From assembly GCA_047291315.1 (NCBI GenBank), contig JBDPYZ010000005.1:62001-126000 (forward strand): DNA of 64,000 nt, written 5' to 3'. The DNA is from Arsenophonus fragariae. GTDB taxonomy: Bacteria; Pseudomonadota; Gammaproteobacteria; Enterobacterales; Enterobacteriaceae. A program made the translations under genes and the position numbers. Every line of letters starts with the position of its first letter. Positions within the stretch are counted from its first letter, which is position 1. Shown here one piece after another: positions 1 through 9,407 of the stretch. The notes beneath the pieces are model-generated. The model saw nothing but the letters and a program-made list of their open reading frames with translations. It was not told the origin of the DNA and made no database searches.

Positions 1-11
1 CTAAGCGACAA

Positions 12-1127
12 TTAGAACTGGTAAACTAAGCCTAAGCCAGCAAGATTGTCGCTGCCAATACCATGTTGTTTGGTAAACTCATTGCTATTGACTAGGTTGA
101 TTTTATAATCAACGACTGCGGTCAGATTTCTGTTGAAATAGTAGAAAGCTCCTAGAGAAACATATTTCACCAAATCTTGCTTATCAGCACTTGGTAAATC
201 TTTACCTTTAGACTGCACATAAGCGATAGATGGCTTCAGACCAATTTCATCAAACAGATACTGACCAACCAATTCAAAGTTCTCGGTTTTGTTAGCGATC
301 TTTCTCATATCATTGGTATCATTGAAGTTTTTACCAAATATGGTCATATTACGAGTTTCGCCGTACATCGCTGCCAGATATAGGTTGTTAGCATCATATT
401 TAATACCAGTGTTCCAGCCTTCGCCACTATTACCACCAGCACCACTTGCAGTTTTTTGACCATCAGTCATACTACGATTAGATTTAGTATAACCAGCACC
501 TAATGCTACGCCCCAGCCGATATCATAGTTAGCAGCTACACCGAAACCGTCACCGTTATTTTTCAGGTAATCTGAGTTGCCTGATTTGTTACTTTCAGTA
601 TTTTTTCCTTGATACTGTAGAGCGAAGTTCAAGCCATCGACCAGACCAAAGAAATCAGTGTTGCGATAAGTTAACAGGTTACGGTTACGGCCAGTCATGT
701 AGCTATCAGCCTGAGACATAGAGTCTTCACCATAAAGTGGTAGAACGGCTGTCCATGCGTTGACATCATGAAGAACACCATAGTTGCGACCATAGTCTAC
801 TGAACCAAAGTCAGCAATTTTCAAACCGGCATAAGCTAGAGGGGTTGTGTTTTCTTTCTCAGCTTCACTTTTGTTGGTTTTTATTTCCCATTCGAAACGA
901 CCAAAACCAGTTAGTTGGTCAGAGATTTGAGTATCACCTTTTATACCAAGACGAACACGCGAATCATCGCCTCCATCGCCACCACTGCTTTTTCCAAAGA
1001 AGTGACGAACGTCAACTTTACCGTATAGATCGAGTTCGTTGCCGTCTTTGTTATAGATTTCAGCTGCGTTTGCTGTACCAGCTAACAACGCTGGGATAAC
1101 TATTGCAAGAATATTGCGCTTCATCAT
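12..1127 (-). CDS. ompF: OmpF-type general porin
   Basis: Trimeric outer-membrane porin for passive diffusion of small hydrophilic solutes, 371 aa. The start is set by the MMKRN signal peptide (cleaved after ANA, giving mature AEIYNKDGNELDLYGK), which matches the E. coli OmpF start, and by GAGGGTAAT just upstream. The open frame runs further 5' to about 1289, but that part is untranslated leader. The porin N-terminal strand (DLYGK), alternating beta strands and a C-terminal Phe (VYQF), which signals BAM assembly, are all visible. It stands next to asnS on the same strand, as in E. coli. Length and family features look intact. OmpF versus OmpC paralogy is judged from context and leader. Confidence 0.93.
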   Translation of the reverse strand: MMKRNILAIVIPALLAGTANAAEIYNKDGNELDLYGKVDVRHFFGKSSGGDGGDDSRVRLGIKGDTQISDQLTGFGRFEWEIKTNKSEAEKENTTPLAYAGLKIADFGSVDYGRNYGVLHDVNAWTAVLPLYGEDSMSQADSYMTGRNRNLLTYRNTDFFGLVDGLNFALQYQGKNTESNKSGNSDYLKNNGDGFGVAANYDIGWGVALGAGYTKSNRSMTDGQKTASGAGGNSGEGWNTGIKYDANNLYLAAMYGETRNMTIFGKNFNDTNDMRKIANKTENFELVGQYLFDEIGLKPSIAYVQSKGKDLPSADKQDLVKYVSLGAFYYFNRNLTAVVDYKINLVNSNEFTKQHGIGSDNLAGLGLVYQF

Positions 1128-1436
1128 TATTATTACCCTCATTGGTGTCATTCGGACACTTGCCACTGCTAAAAATAAATTCCCAACCATTGGGAACCAT
1201 CTCCAAGAGTTTAGTGCCGTCTCATTTCTGTGCCCAGTGTTCCATTGGTAAATATTTTTATCTACCTTGAAAATGATACAAAAATACAATATTTACAACA
1301 AAAAGAAATAATATACTTCAAAATGTAAATAAAGGAAAACTTTTTGATATTTTTATCATAATTAGAAATAAAAAGATCAGCGATATACTGACCAGTTATC
1401 ATATAAAATATTTATTCGTTTTATGAGATTAAATAT
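1128..1436 (-). promoter_or_regulatory. ompF leader and promoter region
   Basis: The leader just before ompF keeps blocks like the E. coli ompF 5' UTR: GCAGTGGCAAGTGTC, then ACCAATGAGGGTAATAATAATG. In E. coli this part is the target of the MicF small RNA. Further upstream, TTTACATTTTGAAGTAT (near 1313-1329 on the complement) resembles an OmpR half-site. No micF gene was identified here, so regulation by MicF or OmpR is inferred from similarity alone. Confidence 0.45.
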
Positions 1437-2837
1437 TTAAAAGCTCGCGTTACGTGGAGTGCGCGGAAATGGGATCGTTTCACGGATATTTTGTACGCCA
1501 GTAACATAAGCGACTAGGCGTTCAAATCCGAGACCAAATCCGGCGTGAGGCACGGTGCCATAACGGCGCAGATCGCGATACCAGCTATAATCTTGTTGGT
1601 TAATACCCATCTCTTCCATGCGAGCATCCAATTTATTCAGTCGCTCTTCACGCTGAGAGCCACCAATAATTTCGCCAATACCTGGCGCTAATACATCCAT
1701 GGCAGCAACAGTTTTATTATCATCATTCAGACGCATATAAAAAGCTTTGATATCTTTTGGATAGTTTTTGACCACCACGGGTGCATTGAAGTGTTGCTCA
1801 GCTAAATAACGTTCATGCTCAGAAGAGAGATCGATACCCCAAACTACTGGATTTTCAAAGGATTGACCCGATTGCTTCAGCACTTTAATGGCATCGGTAT
1901 AGTCGATTTGGGTAAAATCTGAGGCGACAAATTTTTCTAATCGGGTAATCACCTCTTTATCGATACGGTCAGCAAAAAAGGTTAAGTCATCATTTCGTTC
2001 TTGCAAAACCGATTTAAAGACATATTTTAACATTTTTTCGGCCAGGCTGGCTATATCATTCAAATAGGCAAAAGCTACTTCCGGCTCAATCATCCAAAAT
2101 TCAGCTAAGTGGCGGCTAGTGTTAGAGTTTTCTGCTCGAAACGTTGGTCCAAAGGTATAAATTTTGCTCAATGAACAAGCATAAGCTTCGCCATTTAACT
2201 GACCAGATACGGTTAGAAATGCTTTTCGGCCAAAAAAGTCTTTATCAAAATTAATGTCATCTTTATCTGTTCGAGGAATATTCTGTAAATCTAATGTCGA
2301 GACGCGAAACATGTCACCGGCACCCTCGGTATCGGAGGCGGTGATAATGGGCGTTGAGACCCAAAGATAGCCTTCTTTATTAAAGAAATGATGAATAGCT
2401 TGAGCTAGGGTATTGCGAACACGGGCAACGGCGCCGATAAGATTGGTACGTGGACGTAGATGTGCCACTTCGCGTAAATACTCAACACTATGACGCTTGG
2501 CAGCGATTGGATAACTATCAGGGTTTTCTACCATTCCGACTATAACAACCTGAGTTGCTGATAATTCAAATTTTTGTCCTTGCCCTTCTGATGGTTTCAC
2601 AATCCCGGTTACTTCAACCGAGCAACCAGCGGTGAGGTGTAAAACTTCGTTTTCATAATTATCTAGTTTATTATTTACAATAGCCTGTAATGGATTAAAG
2701 CAGGAACCGTCATAGACGGTGAGGAATGAGAAACCAGCTTTTGAATCTCTTCTTGTACGAACCCAGCCACGAACGGTTACTTCTTCGCCTACCGCTACAC
2801 GGCCTTGTAGTACTTCGACTACAGGCGCTATGTTCAT
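1437..2837 (-). CDS. asnS: Asparaginyl-tRNA synthetase
   Basis: Cytoplasmic class IIb aminoacyl-tRNA synthetase charging tRNA-Asn with asparagine and ATP. At 466 aa it equals the E. coli enzyme. An N-terminal OB-fold anticodon-binding domain (about residues 15-100, VRGWVRTRRDSK) precedes the catalytic core. Motif 2 is FRAENSNTSRHLAEFWMIE near residue 235 and motif 3 is GFGLGFER at about 433-440. It begins MNIAPVVEVLQG and no lesions are visible. The neighbours ompF and pncB are as in E. coli. Confidence 0.98.
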   Translation of the reverse strand: MNIAPVVEVLQGRVAVGEEVTVRGWVRTRRDSKAGFSFLTVYDGSCFNPLQAIVNNKLDNYENEVLHLTAGCSVEVTGIVKPSEGQGQKFELSATQVVIVGMVENPDSYPIAAKRHSVEYLREVAHLRPRTNLIGAVARVRNTLAQAIHHFFNKEGYLWVSTPIITASDTEGAGDMFRVSTLDLQNIPRTDKDDINFDKDFFGRKAFLTVSGQLNGEAYACSLSKIYTFGPTFRAENSNTSRHLAEFWMIEPEVAFAYLNDIASLAEKMLKYVFKSVLQERNDDLTFFADRIDKEVITRLEKFVASDFTQIDYTDAIKVLKQSGQSFENPVVWGIDLSSEHERYLAEQHFNAPVVVKNYPKDIKAFYMRLNDDNKTVAAMDVLAPGIGEIIGGSQREERLNKLDARMEEMGINQQDYSWYRDLRRYGTVPHAGFGLGFERLVAYVTGVQNIRETIPFPRTPRNASF

Positions 2838-3038
2838 AAAATACTCTCTTTTGATATTAGTTATTTAAAGTTGTTTGATCCCGATTGTGGGAAAGGCCTT
2901 ATGTTACTTGTCCACGCGTAGGAAACAAGTAAAAATAGCAAGTTTAAAATGGGAATAACCAAATGAAAAGACCTTTGTAATAAGAATTTAATTTACTCTA
3001 ATTTGACAATCAACAAAATAACTTGCCGTAATAATCAA

Positions 3039-4268
3039 CTATAGTTTGTCATTAACCTGCTCCTTTATGCTAGGGATATTAAAGGCTTTTTTCAAGCGAT
3101 CGATAAATTCATCGTTATCACAGATAGTTTTTCCTGGGCTATCAGATAACTTAGCAACGGGTTTACCATTACATTCTACTAATTTAATCACAATATTAAG
3201 TGGTTTTACTTGGGGTATATTGCAGGTTAAACGGGTTCCGATACCAAAAATAAGGTTAATACGTTTATAGAAATGTTTATATAGGATCAATGCTTTTTGT
3301 AGGTTAAGATTATCTGAAAAAACTAGGGTTTTACTCATCGGATCGATAGCTAGTTTTTTATAATGATTAATCGCTTTTTCACCCCATTCTGAAGGATCAG
3401 CCGAGTCATGACGTAATCCTTGATAACGACTAGCGAAAGTGATATCAAAGTCGCGCAGGAAAGCATCCATCGTTATACAATCTGTTAAGGCAATAATACC
3501 TAATTGATCTGGATATTCATCCAACCAACTTTGTAGTGCAACGCGCTGGCTATTAGCAAGATCAGCGCTAATTTGCTGATGAGCTTGAAACCACTCATGG
3601 GCCTGGGTACCAATAGGTCTAAGTTGTAATTGTTGGGCCAACTTATAATTACTTGTTCCAGTAAAATAAGGAAAATGATTTTTGAGTTCATTGATAATAG
3701 CGTATTGCACCGCACGAGAAAAACGTCGACGAGTGCCAAAATCCATTAATTTGAAGTTTGCTAAATCGATATTTTGCATTTTTGCGTCTTGGTAAAAATG
3801 CTTAATCAATTTATATAACTGTTCAATGGCATCTTCGGTTGTTACATTGGGAGAGCGATCTCGGTGAATTAGTTCGCTGATTAAGGCTAATAGAGGTACT
3901 TCCCAAAGAATGACTTCACGCCATGGACCACTAATTCTTAGTGTTAACTGATTTTCTTGCGTGGTATAAACGTTAACCTGCGTAGGATTGAAGCGAAAAT
4001 CCTTTAACCAATCGAGATAATCAGCTTTAAAAGAAGGAAGACCACGCAGATAGCGGTATTCATCTGGCGTTAATGTAATATGTGCCATTAAATCTATTTG
4101 TTGGCGTACAGCTTGGGCATAGTTACCAAGATGTTCATCACTACGGCAACGAAATTCTGCCACTACAGATACTTGGTTATAGTGATGAAAGACGGCTTGT
4201 TGCATATGCAGTTTATAAGCATCAGTATCTAGCAGTGATGTTATGATAGGTGGTGCATCTAAATTCAT
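3039..4268 (-). CDS. pncB: Nicotinate phosphoribosyltransferase
   Basis: Converts nicotinate plus PRPP (with ATP) to nicotinate mononucleotide in the Preiss-Handler NAD salvage route. It is 409 aa, against about 400 in E. coli. The start MNLDAPPIITSLLDTDAYKLHMQQAVFHH is typical, with the LLDTDAYKLHM phosphate-binding region near residues 12-23. FGTRRRFS (about 170) carries the phosphorylated-loop neighbourhood, and SDNLNL follows near 317. It is divergent from pepN across a 338-bp gap. No clear NadR box was seen upstream. Confidence 0.97.
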   Translation of the reverse strand: MNLDAPPIITSLLDTDAYKLHMQQAVFHHYNQVSVVAEFRCRSDEHLGNYAQAVRQQIDLMAHITLTPDEYRYLRGLPSFKADYLDWLKDFRFNPTQVNVYTTQENQLTLRISGPWREVILWEVPLLALISELIHRDRSPNVTTEDAIEQLYKLIKHFYQDAKMQNIDLANFKLMDFGTRRRFSRAVQYAIINELKNHFPYFTGTSNYKLAQQLQLRPIGTQAHEWFQAHQQISADLANSQRVALQSWLDEYPDQLGIIALTDCITMDAFLRDFDITFASRYQGLRHDSADPSEWGEKAINHYKKLAIDPMSKTLVFSDNLNLQKALILYKHFYKRINLIFGIGTRLTCNIPQVKPLNIVIKLVECNGKPVAKLSDSPGKTICDNDEFIDRLKKAFNIPSIKEQVNDKL

Positions 4269-4606
4269 AATGCGTTAGCTATCCTCGCGCAAGCATTACT
4301 CTCAGCTTAAAAATAAAATATGCCAGAGTATACCTATTGATGCTAGTAAGAGTGAAGGCAGTTGTATATATTTCTGGCTTAGTTATATAAAAATTCTAAT
4401 CAACTATTTAATATTATCAAATTATTTTTATATTGAAGATATTTTTGCAGCGATTAGTAAAACTTTGTTAAAGAGCATTAAGATAGAATATTAATAAAGG
4501 TAAATTATTTATGATTAAAATAAGGAAAGGTGTTTTTATATATTCTTATTGCCAAACAATTGACCACATAAAACATAACAATAATTGATACAGGTAAAAA
4601 TTTACT
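4269..4606. other. pncB/pepN divergent intergenic region
   Basis: AT-rich spacer holding both divergent promoters. No gene, strong terminator or clear operator is visible. The segment just before pepN (GATACAGGTAAAAATTTACT) has only a weak ribosome-binding site. Confidence 0.5.
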
Positions 4607-7228
4607 ATGACGCAACAGCGACAAGAAAAGTATCGTCAGGATTACCAGGCGCCTGATTATACCATTACTGATATTGAATTGGATTTTGTGCTTGATCCAG
4701 CAACAACCATTGTTACTGCTATTAGCCGAGTAAAACGACTCAATACACAGGCTAATGTCTTAATACTCGATGGTGAAGCGTTGATTTTGGGCAGTATTCA
4801 TATTGATGATAAACCCTGGTCAGCCTATCGTGAAGAAGCAGGAAAACTGATTATTGAATCAGTGCCGGAAATTTTTGTTCTTAAGATCACTAATGAAATA
4901 AATCCACTAAAAAATACCGCATTAGAGGGACTTTATGTTTCAGGTGAGGTACTTTGCACTCAATGTGAGGCTGAAGGTTTCCGTCATATTACCTATTATT
5001 TAGATCGACCGGACGTTTTGGCGCGTTTCACCACTTGTATTACAGCTGATAAATCGCTCTATCCCTATTTGCTTTCTAATGGTAATCAGATTGACAAAGG
5101 GGAAACAGAAGATGGCCGTCATTGGGTTAAATGGCAAGATCCGTTCCCTAAGCCGAGTTATCTTTTCGCCCTGGTAGCAGGTGATTTTGATGTTCTTTAT
5201 GATAACTATGTTAGCCAAAGTGGCCGTAATGTAACGTTAGCGCTTTTTGTCGATAAAGGAAATCTTGATCGGGCTAATTGGGCAATGGCTTGTTTGAAAA
5301 ATGCGATACGATGGGATGAGACACGGTTTGGTTACGAATATGATTTAGATATCTATATGATCGTTGCCGTTGATTTCTTTAATATGGGAGCGATGGAAAA
5401 TAAAGGACTCAATATTTTCAATGCCAAATATGTGTTAGCGAAAACAGAAACGGCAACGGATAAAGATTATCTGAATATTGAAGCGGTGATCGGTCATGAA
5501 TATTTTCATAATTGGACGGGGAATCGTATTACTTGCCGTGATTGGTTTCAATTAAGCCTTAAGGAAGGATTAACCGTTTTTCGTGATCAAGAGTTTAGTT
5601 CTGATTTAGGTTCTCGTTTGGTAAATCGGATTGAAAATGTCCGGCTGATGCGTGCGCAACAATTTGCTGAAGATGCAAGTCCGATGGCGCATCCTATTCG
5701 TCCAGATAAAGTGGTTGAAATGAATAATTTCTATACTTTTACTGTTTATGAAAAAGGGGCGGAAGTTATTCGGATGTTGAATACTCTATTAGGAGAAGAG
5801 CAGTTTCAGGCGGGCATGAAGCTTTATACTGCTCGCCATGATGGTAGAGCAGCAACCTGTGATGATTTCGTGCAAGCTATGCAAGATGCTTCCAATATTG
5901 ATCTGACTTTATTCCGTCGTTGGTATAGCCAATCAGGTACACCTTTAGTGACGGTCCGAGATGAATATTTAGCGGAAAAGCAGCAATATTTACTGCATAT
6001 TAGCCAAAGCATAGCACCAACAGTAAATCAAACAGAAAAATTACCATTACACATACCGCTAGATATTGAGTTGTATGATACAAAAGGTAATGTTATTCTA
6101 TTACAGTATAATGGTCGACCTGTCCATTCTGTACTTAATTTTGTCAAACCACAGCAAACTTTTATTTTTGATCAGGTTAATTCTCCTCCAATACCTTCAT
6201 TACTACGTGAGTTTTCCGCGCCGGTGAAATTGAATTATTCATACACTGATGAGCAGTTAGTATTATTGATGCGATATGCCAGTAATGAGTTTGCTCGTTG
6301 GGATGCTGCGCAATCGCTGCTATCTATTTATATTAAAGATAATGTGACACGTCTACAGCAATCGCAAGATCTCAGATTACCATTCCATATTATTGATGCA
6401 TTCCGAGCAGTTTTACTTGATACAACGTGTGATCCAGCTTTAAAAGCGCAACTATTTACTTTACCTTCAGAAAATGAAGTAGGCGAGTGGTTTGAGATCA
6501 TCGATCCGATAGCGATCCATGGTGTTATTAACTTTATTATACAAAAATTTATCACTGAAATGGCGGCTGAATTTGCGGCAGCCTATCATGCCAACAAAGT
6601 GATGGAGTATCGGATAGATCATGGTGATATAGCCAAGCGTTCTTTACGTAATAGTTGCTTGTTTTATCTGGCTTTTGGCCATGATAAGCGGCAAGCGGAT
6701 AAATATGTAACGGAACAGTATTATCAGGCAAATAATATGACTGATGCGATGGCTGCACTAAATGCCGCAGTGGCTGCACAATTACCGAGTTGTCAACAGC
6801 TTATGGCAGAGTTTGAACAGCGTTGGCGCCATGATGGTCTGATAATGGATAAATGGTTTATGCTACAAGCCAGTAGTCCGGACAAAAATGTTCTGACAAC
6901 AGTACGTACTTTACTTACTCATCCAACATTTAGTATGGAAAATCCTAATCGAGTACGTGCACTGATTGGGACTTTTGTTGCACAGAATGCCTTTGCGTTT
7001 CATGCTGAAGATGGTATTGGCTATCAGTTTTTAGTGGAAATGTTAATTATTTTAAATAGCAGTAATCCGCAAGTTGCTTCTCGTTTAATCGAGCCATTGA
7101 TTCGTCTAAGACGCTATGATGAAACACGTCAGAATCTGATGTATCTGGCGTTAAAACAGTTAAAAGGATTAACCGATCTTTCGGCTGATCTATTTGAAAA
7201 AATTACTAAGGCGTTAGAAGATCAATAG
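4607..7228 (+). CDS. pepN: Aminopeptidase N
   Basis: Broad-specificity M1 zinc aminopeptidase that trims N-terminal residues from peptides in the cytoplasm. It is 873 aa, against 870 in E. coli. The exopeptidase motif GAMEN (about residue 261) precedes the zinc site HEYFHNWTGNRITCRDW (HExxH near 297), with the third ligand Glu in LKEGLTVFRDQEF. The four-domain length is complete and no stop interrupts it. In E. coli the ssu operon lies between pepN and pyrD; here pyrD follows directly. Confidence 0.98.
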   Translation: MTQQRQEKYRQDYQAPDYTITDIELDFVLDPATTIVTAISRVKRLNTQANVLILDGEALILGSIHIDDKPWSAYREEAGKLIIESVPEIFVLKITNEINPLKNTALEGLYVSGEVLCTQCEAEGFRHITYYLDRPDVLARFTTCITADKSLYPYLLSNGNQIDKGETEDGRHWVKWQDPFPKPSYLFALVAGDFDVLYDNYVSQSGRNVTLALFVDKGNLDRANWAMACLKNAIRWDETRFGYEYDLDIYMIVAVDFFNMGAMENKGLNIFNAKYVLAKTETATDKDYLNIEAVIGHEYFHNWTGNRITCRDWFQLSLKEGLTVFRDQEFSSDLGSRLVNRIENVRLMRAQQFAEDASPMAHPIRPDKVVEMNNFYTFTVYEKGAEVIRMLNTLLGEEQFQAGMKLYTARHDGRAATCDDFVQAMQDASNIDLTLFRRWYSQSGTPLVTVRDEYLAEKQQYLLHISQSIAPTVNQTEKLPLHIPLDIELYDTKGNVILLQYNGRPVHSVLNFVKPQQTFIFDQVNSPPIPSLLREFSAPVKLNYSYTDEQLVLLMRYASNEFARWDAAQSLLSIYIKDNVTRLQQSQDLRLPFHIIDAFRAVLLDTTCDPALKAQLFTLPSENEVGEWFEIIDPIAIHGVINFIIQKFITEMAAEFAAAYHANKVMEYRIDHGDIAKRSLRNSCLFYLAFGHDKRQADKYVTEQYYQANNMTDAMAALNAAVAAQLPSCQQLMAEFEQRWRHDGLIMDKWFMLQASSPDKNVLTTVRTLLTHPTFSMENPNRVRALIGTFVAQNAFAFHAEDGIGYQFLVEMLIILNSSNPQVASRLIEPLIRLRRYDETRQNLMYLALKQLKGLTDLSADLFEKITKALEDQ

Positions 7229-7534
7229 CATTTTATTTTTCACTAGATTGCCAGCATTTACTTCATAAAAACGATTACTTAAATAAGATATCCCTTCTTT
7301 TATAAAATTATTCGGGGGGGTGGGGTATCTATCAATTTGCTTTTACCTATTATTTTTAAAAACTGAAATGACAAAAAGCAGTGTTATATTAGGCATATTT
7401 AAATTATCATGATCGTTTGTACATACTATTTAAATTTGCTGATAAATTTAGAAATAGACTGTTTTTATAGAGTAAAAAGCAGTAAATGGTTTATACGACT
7501 AAATAATTTACATTATCTATCAAAGGTACAGCTA
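7229..7534 (+). promoter_or_regulatory. pepN-pyrD spacer and pyrD leader, with a G-rich run
   Basis: Non-coding. It contains G7-T-G4 at 7314-7325, striking in this AT-rich setting. The frame that opens at 7409 lies upstream of the true pyrD start and lacks family similarity, so I treat it as leader. Pyrimidine-dependent start-site switching is known for pyrD in E. coli but cannot be judged here. Confidence 0.45.
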
Positions 7535-8545
7535 ATGTTTTATTCCCTTATTCGAAAGGCGCTATTTCGTTTAAATCCAGAACAGGCTCATGAAATTACC
7601 TTCCGGCAGCTTAAATATATCATGCATTCACCGCTACAGTTTATGATTCGGCAGTCGGTCAATTTTAAACTAACGACTTGCATGGGACTAACATTTAAGA
7701 ATCCATTGGGATTGGCGGCCGGTCTTGATAAAGATGGTGAATGTATTGATGCTTTTAGTGCGATGGGATTTGGTTTTGTAGAAGTTGGAACGGTTACACC
7801 TCGACCACAGCTTGGCAATGAGAAACCTCGTCTATTTCGCCTGGTTGAAGCTGAGGGACTGATCAACCGTATGGGATTTAATAATTTAGGGGTTGATAAC
7901 TTGGTTGAGAATGTTAAAAAAGCTAAGTACGATGGTATTATTGGTATTAACATTGGCAAAAATAAAGATACGCCTATTGAACAGGGTAAAGAGGATTATT
8001 TAATTTGCCTGGAAAAAATTTATTCTTATGCAGGTTATATTGCTGTCAATATTTCTTCACCTAATACGCCAGATTTAAGATTGTTACAATATGGTGAAGC
8101 ATTGAATGATTTATTGCAGTCAATTAAAAATAAACAATATTTATTAGCAGAACAACATCAAAAGTATGTTCCTATTGTGGTAAAAATTGCTCCTGATTTA
8201 ACAGAAAAAGAGATTATCCAAATTAGCGATAGTTTGATTCGTCATCAGATTGATGGCGTAGTGGCGACAAATACTACTTTAGATCGGAATTTAGTGAAAG
8301 GATTAAGGTATTCAGGTGAAGCTGGTGGGTTAAGCGGCCGACCTGTGCAATTGAAAAGTACTGAAATTGTTCGTTTATTGGCAAAAGAATTAAAAGGGCA
8401 ATTGCCAATCATTGGTGCTGGTGGAATTGATTCTTTGGTTGCAGCAAGAGAAAAATTGGCAGCAGGGGCATCATTATTACAAGTTTATTCAGGATTTATT
8501 TATCATGGACCTAAATTAATTAAAAATATTGTTAATTATATTTAA
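7535..8545 (+). CDS. pyrD: Dihydroorotate dehydrogenase (quinone), class 2
   Basis: FMN-dependent, membrane-associated enzyme oxidising dihydroorotate to orotate with quinone, the fourth step of UMP synthesis. From ATG 7535 the protein is 336 aa, exactly the E. coli length, and begins MFYSLIRKALF, the amphipathic membrane-anchoring helix. AAGG precedes this start. NPLGLAAGLDKDGE (FMN-binding), NISSPNTP with the catalytic Ser region, and GAGGIDS near the C-terminus are visible. The upstream extension to 7409 is rejected as leader. No defect was seen. Confidence 0.97.
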   Translation: MFYSLIRKALFRLNPEQAHEITFRQLKYIMHSPLQFMIRQSVNFKLTTCMGLTFKNPLGLAAGLDKDGECIDAFSAMGFGFVEVGTVTPRPQLGNEKPRLFRLVEAEGLINRMGFNNLGVDNLVENVKKAKYDGIIGINIGKNKDTPIEQGKEDYLICLEKIYSYAGYIAVNISSPNTPDLRLLQYGEALNDLLQSIKNKQYLLAEQHQKYVPIVVKIAPDLTEKEIIQISDSLIRHQIDGVVATNTTLDRNLVKGLRYSGEAGGLSGRPVQLKSTEIVRLLAKELKGQLPIIGAGGIDSLVAAREKLAAGASLLQVYSGFIYHGPKLIKNIVNYI

Positions 8546-8749
8546 GATCATAAAAAAAAGCAGCTTTTTTCTATTTATTAATATTTATTTTGTAATCTGA
8601 TAATTTATTAACTTCAGGGTTTTCTTTGAATATCTTTACATAAAACTCGAAATATTTTCTATTCTTTTATAGAAATATTTTTTTATCTTAATTTTAATTA
8701 GTATGAATTTTAAGCTAGTAAATAGAGTGATCAAATTGAGGGGTGATAA

Positions 8750-9298
8750 ATGAAAATAAAACCCAATAATCAGTGGCGCTGGTATTACGATAATGAACAT
8801 GAAAGGATGATGTTAGATTTAGCTAATGGAATGTTATTTCGTTCATGTTTTCCAGCAAAAATGTTGGTTGTATCAGCTTATGGAGAAATGCCTTTCAATA
8901 TTGATGATGCCGGGTTATATCATTGTATTGAAGAACAGGTGCAAAAATTATCACTTTCTAATGAGCATAGTGCGGAATTAATTTTAAATGCATTAGTTGC
9001 TTTTCGTTTTTTAAAGCCGCAGATGCCTAGAAGCTGGTATTTTTTGCCAGTAAATTGCCACGATGATTTGGTGTTAGGGGATGTTGTTCAGGTTCATATT
9101 GAAGATAGCGGACAACAAGCGTTATTTTTAGTGGCAGAAGTAGGAAAATATGCCAGCTTATGTTTACTAATCGAGCCTAGATTGGTATTGAAAGATCGGG
9201 TAATGAGATTTTGTGATCCAATTAAGATTATGAATAATCGCTTAATGATTTATCAACCACCAGCTAGTAGTTTAATATATGAAAGTGCTGTTTCATAA
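8750..9298 (+). CDS. zapC: Cell division protein ZapC
   Basis: Cytosolic FtsZ-associated protein that promotes lateral bundling of FtsZ filaments at the Z ring. It is 182 aa, against 180 in E. coli. The diagnostic start MKIKPNNQWRWYYDNEHERM and the block LDLANGMLFRS are well kept, as is FLKPQMPRSW near residue 85. GAGGGGTGATAAATG gives a strong ribosome-binding site. It sits between pyrD and ycbX, as in enteric bacteria. Confidence 0.95.
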   Translation: MKIKPNNQWRWYYDNEHERMMLDLANGMLFRSCFPAKMLVVSAYGEMPFNIDDAGLYHCIEEQVQKLSLSNEHSAELILNALVAFRFLKPQMPRSWYFLPVNCHDDLVLGDVVQVHIEDSGQQALFLVAEVGKYASLCLLIEPRLVLKDRVMRFCDPIKIMNNRLMIYQPPASSLIYESAVS

Positions 9299-9371
9299 AA
9301 AAATTGAATTAATCAATATTCAAGGTTTATATAATAACTAAATTGCAAAACATTTTTTAACCAACAGTAAA

Positions 9372-9402
9372 ATCCATCATTCATTGATGACGAATGATGG
9401 AT
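9372..9402. terminator. Stem-loop between convergent zapC and ycbX
   Basis: ATCCATCATTC and GAATGATGGAT form a perfect 11-bp inverted repeat around a 9-nt loop, placed between two convergent genes. This suits a bidirectional terminator, though the U-tract is poor on both strands. Confidence 0.55.
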
Positions 9403-9407
9403 AAGAA

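Noticed and set aside
1128..1289. N-terminal extension of the porin frame
   Set aside because: The extra residues match the ompF leader, not a protein. MMKRN starts a typical signal peptide with a good ribosome-binding site.
7409..7534. Longer N-terminus for PyrD
   Set aside because: The family starts at MFYSLIRKALF; the upstream codons have no similarity.
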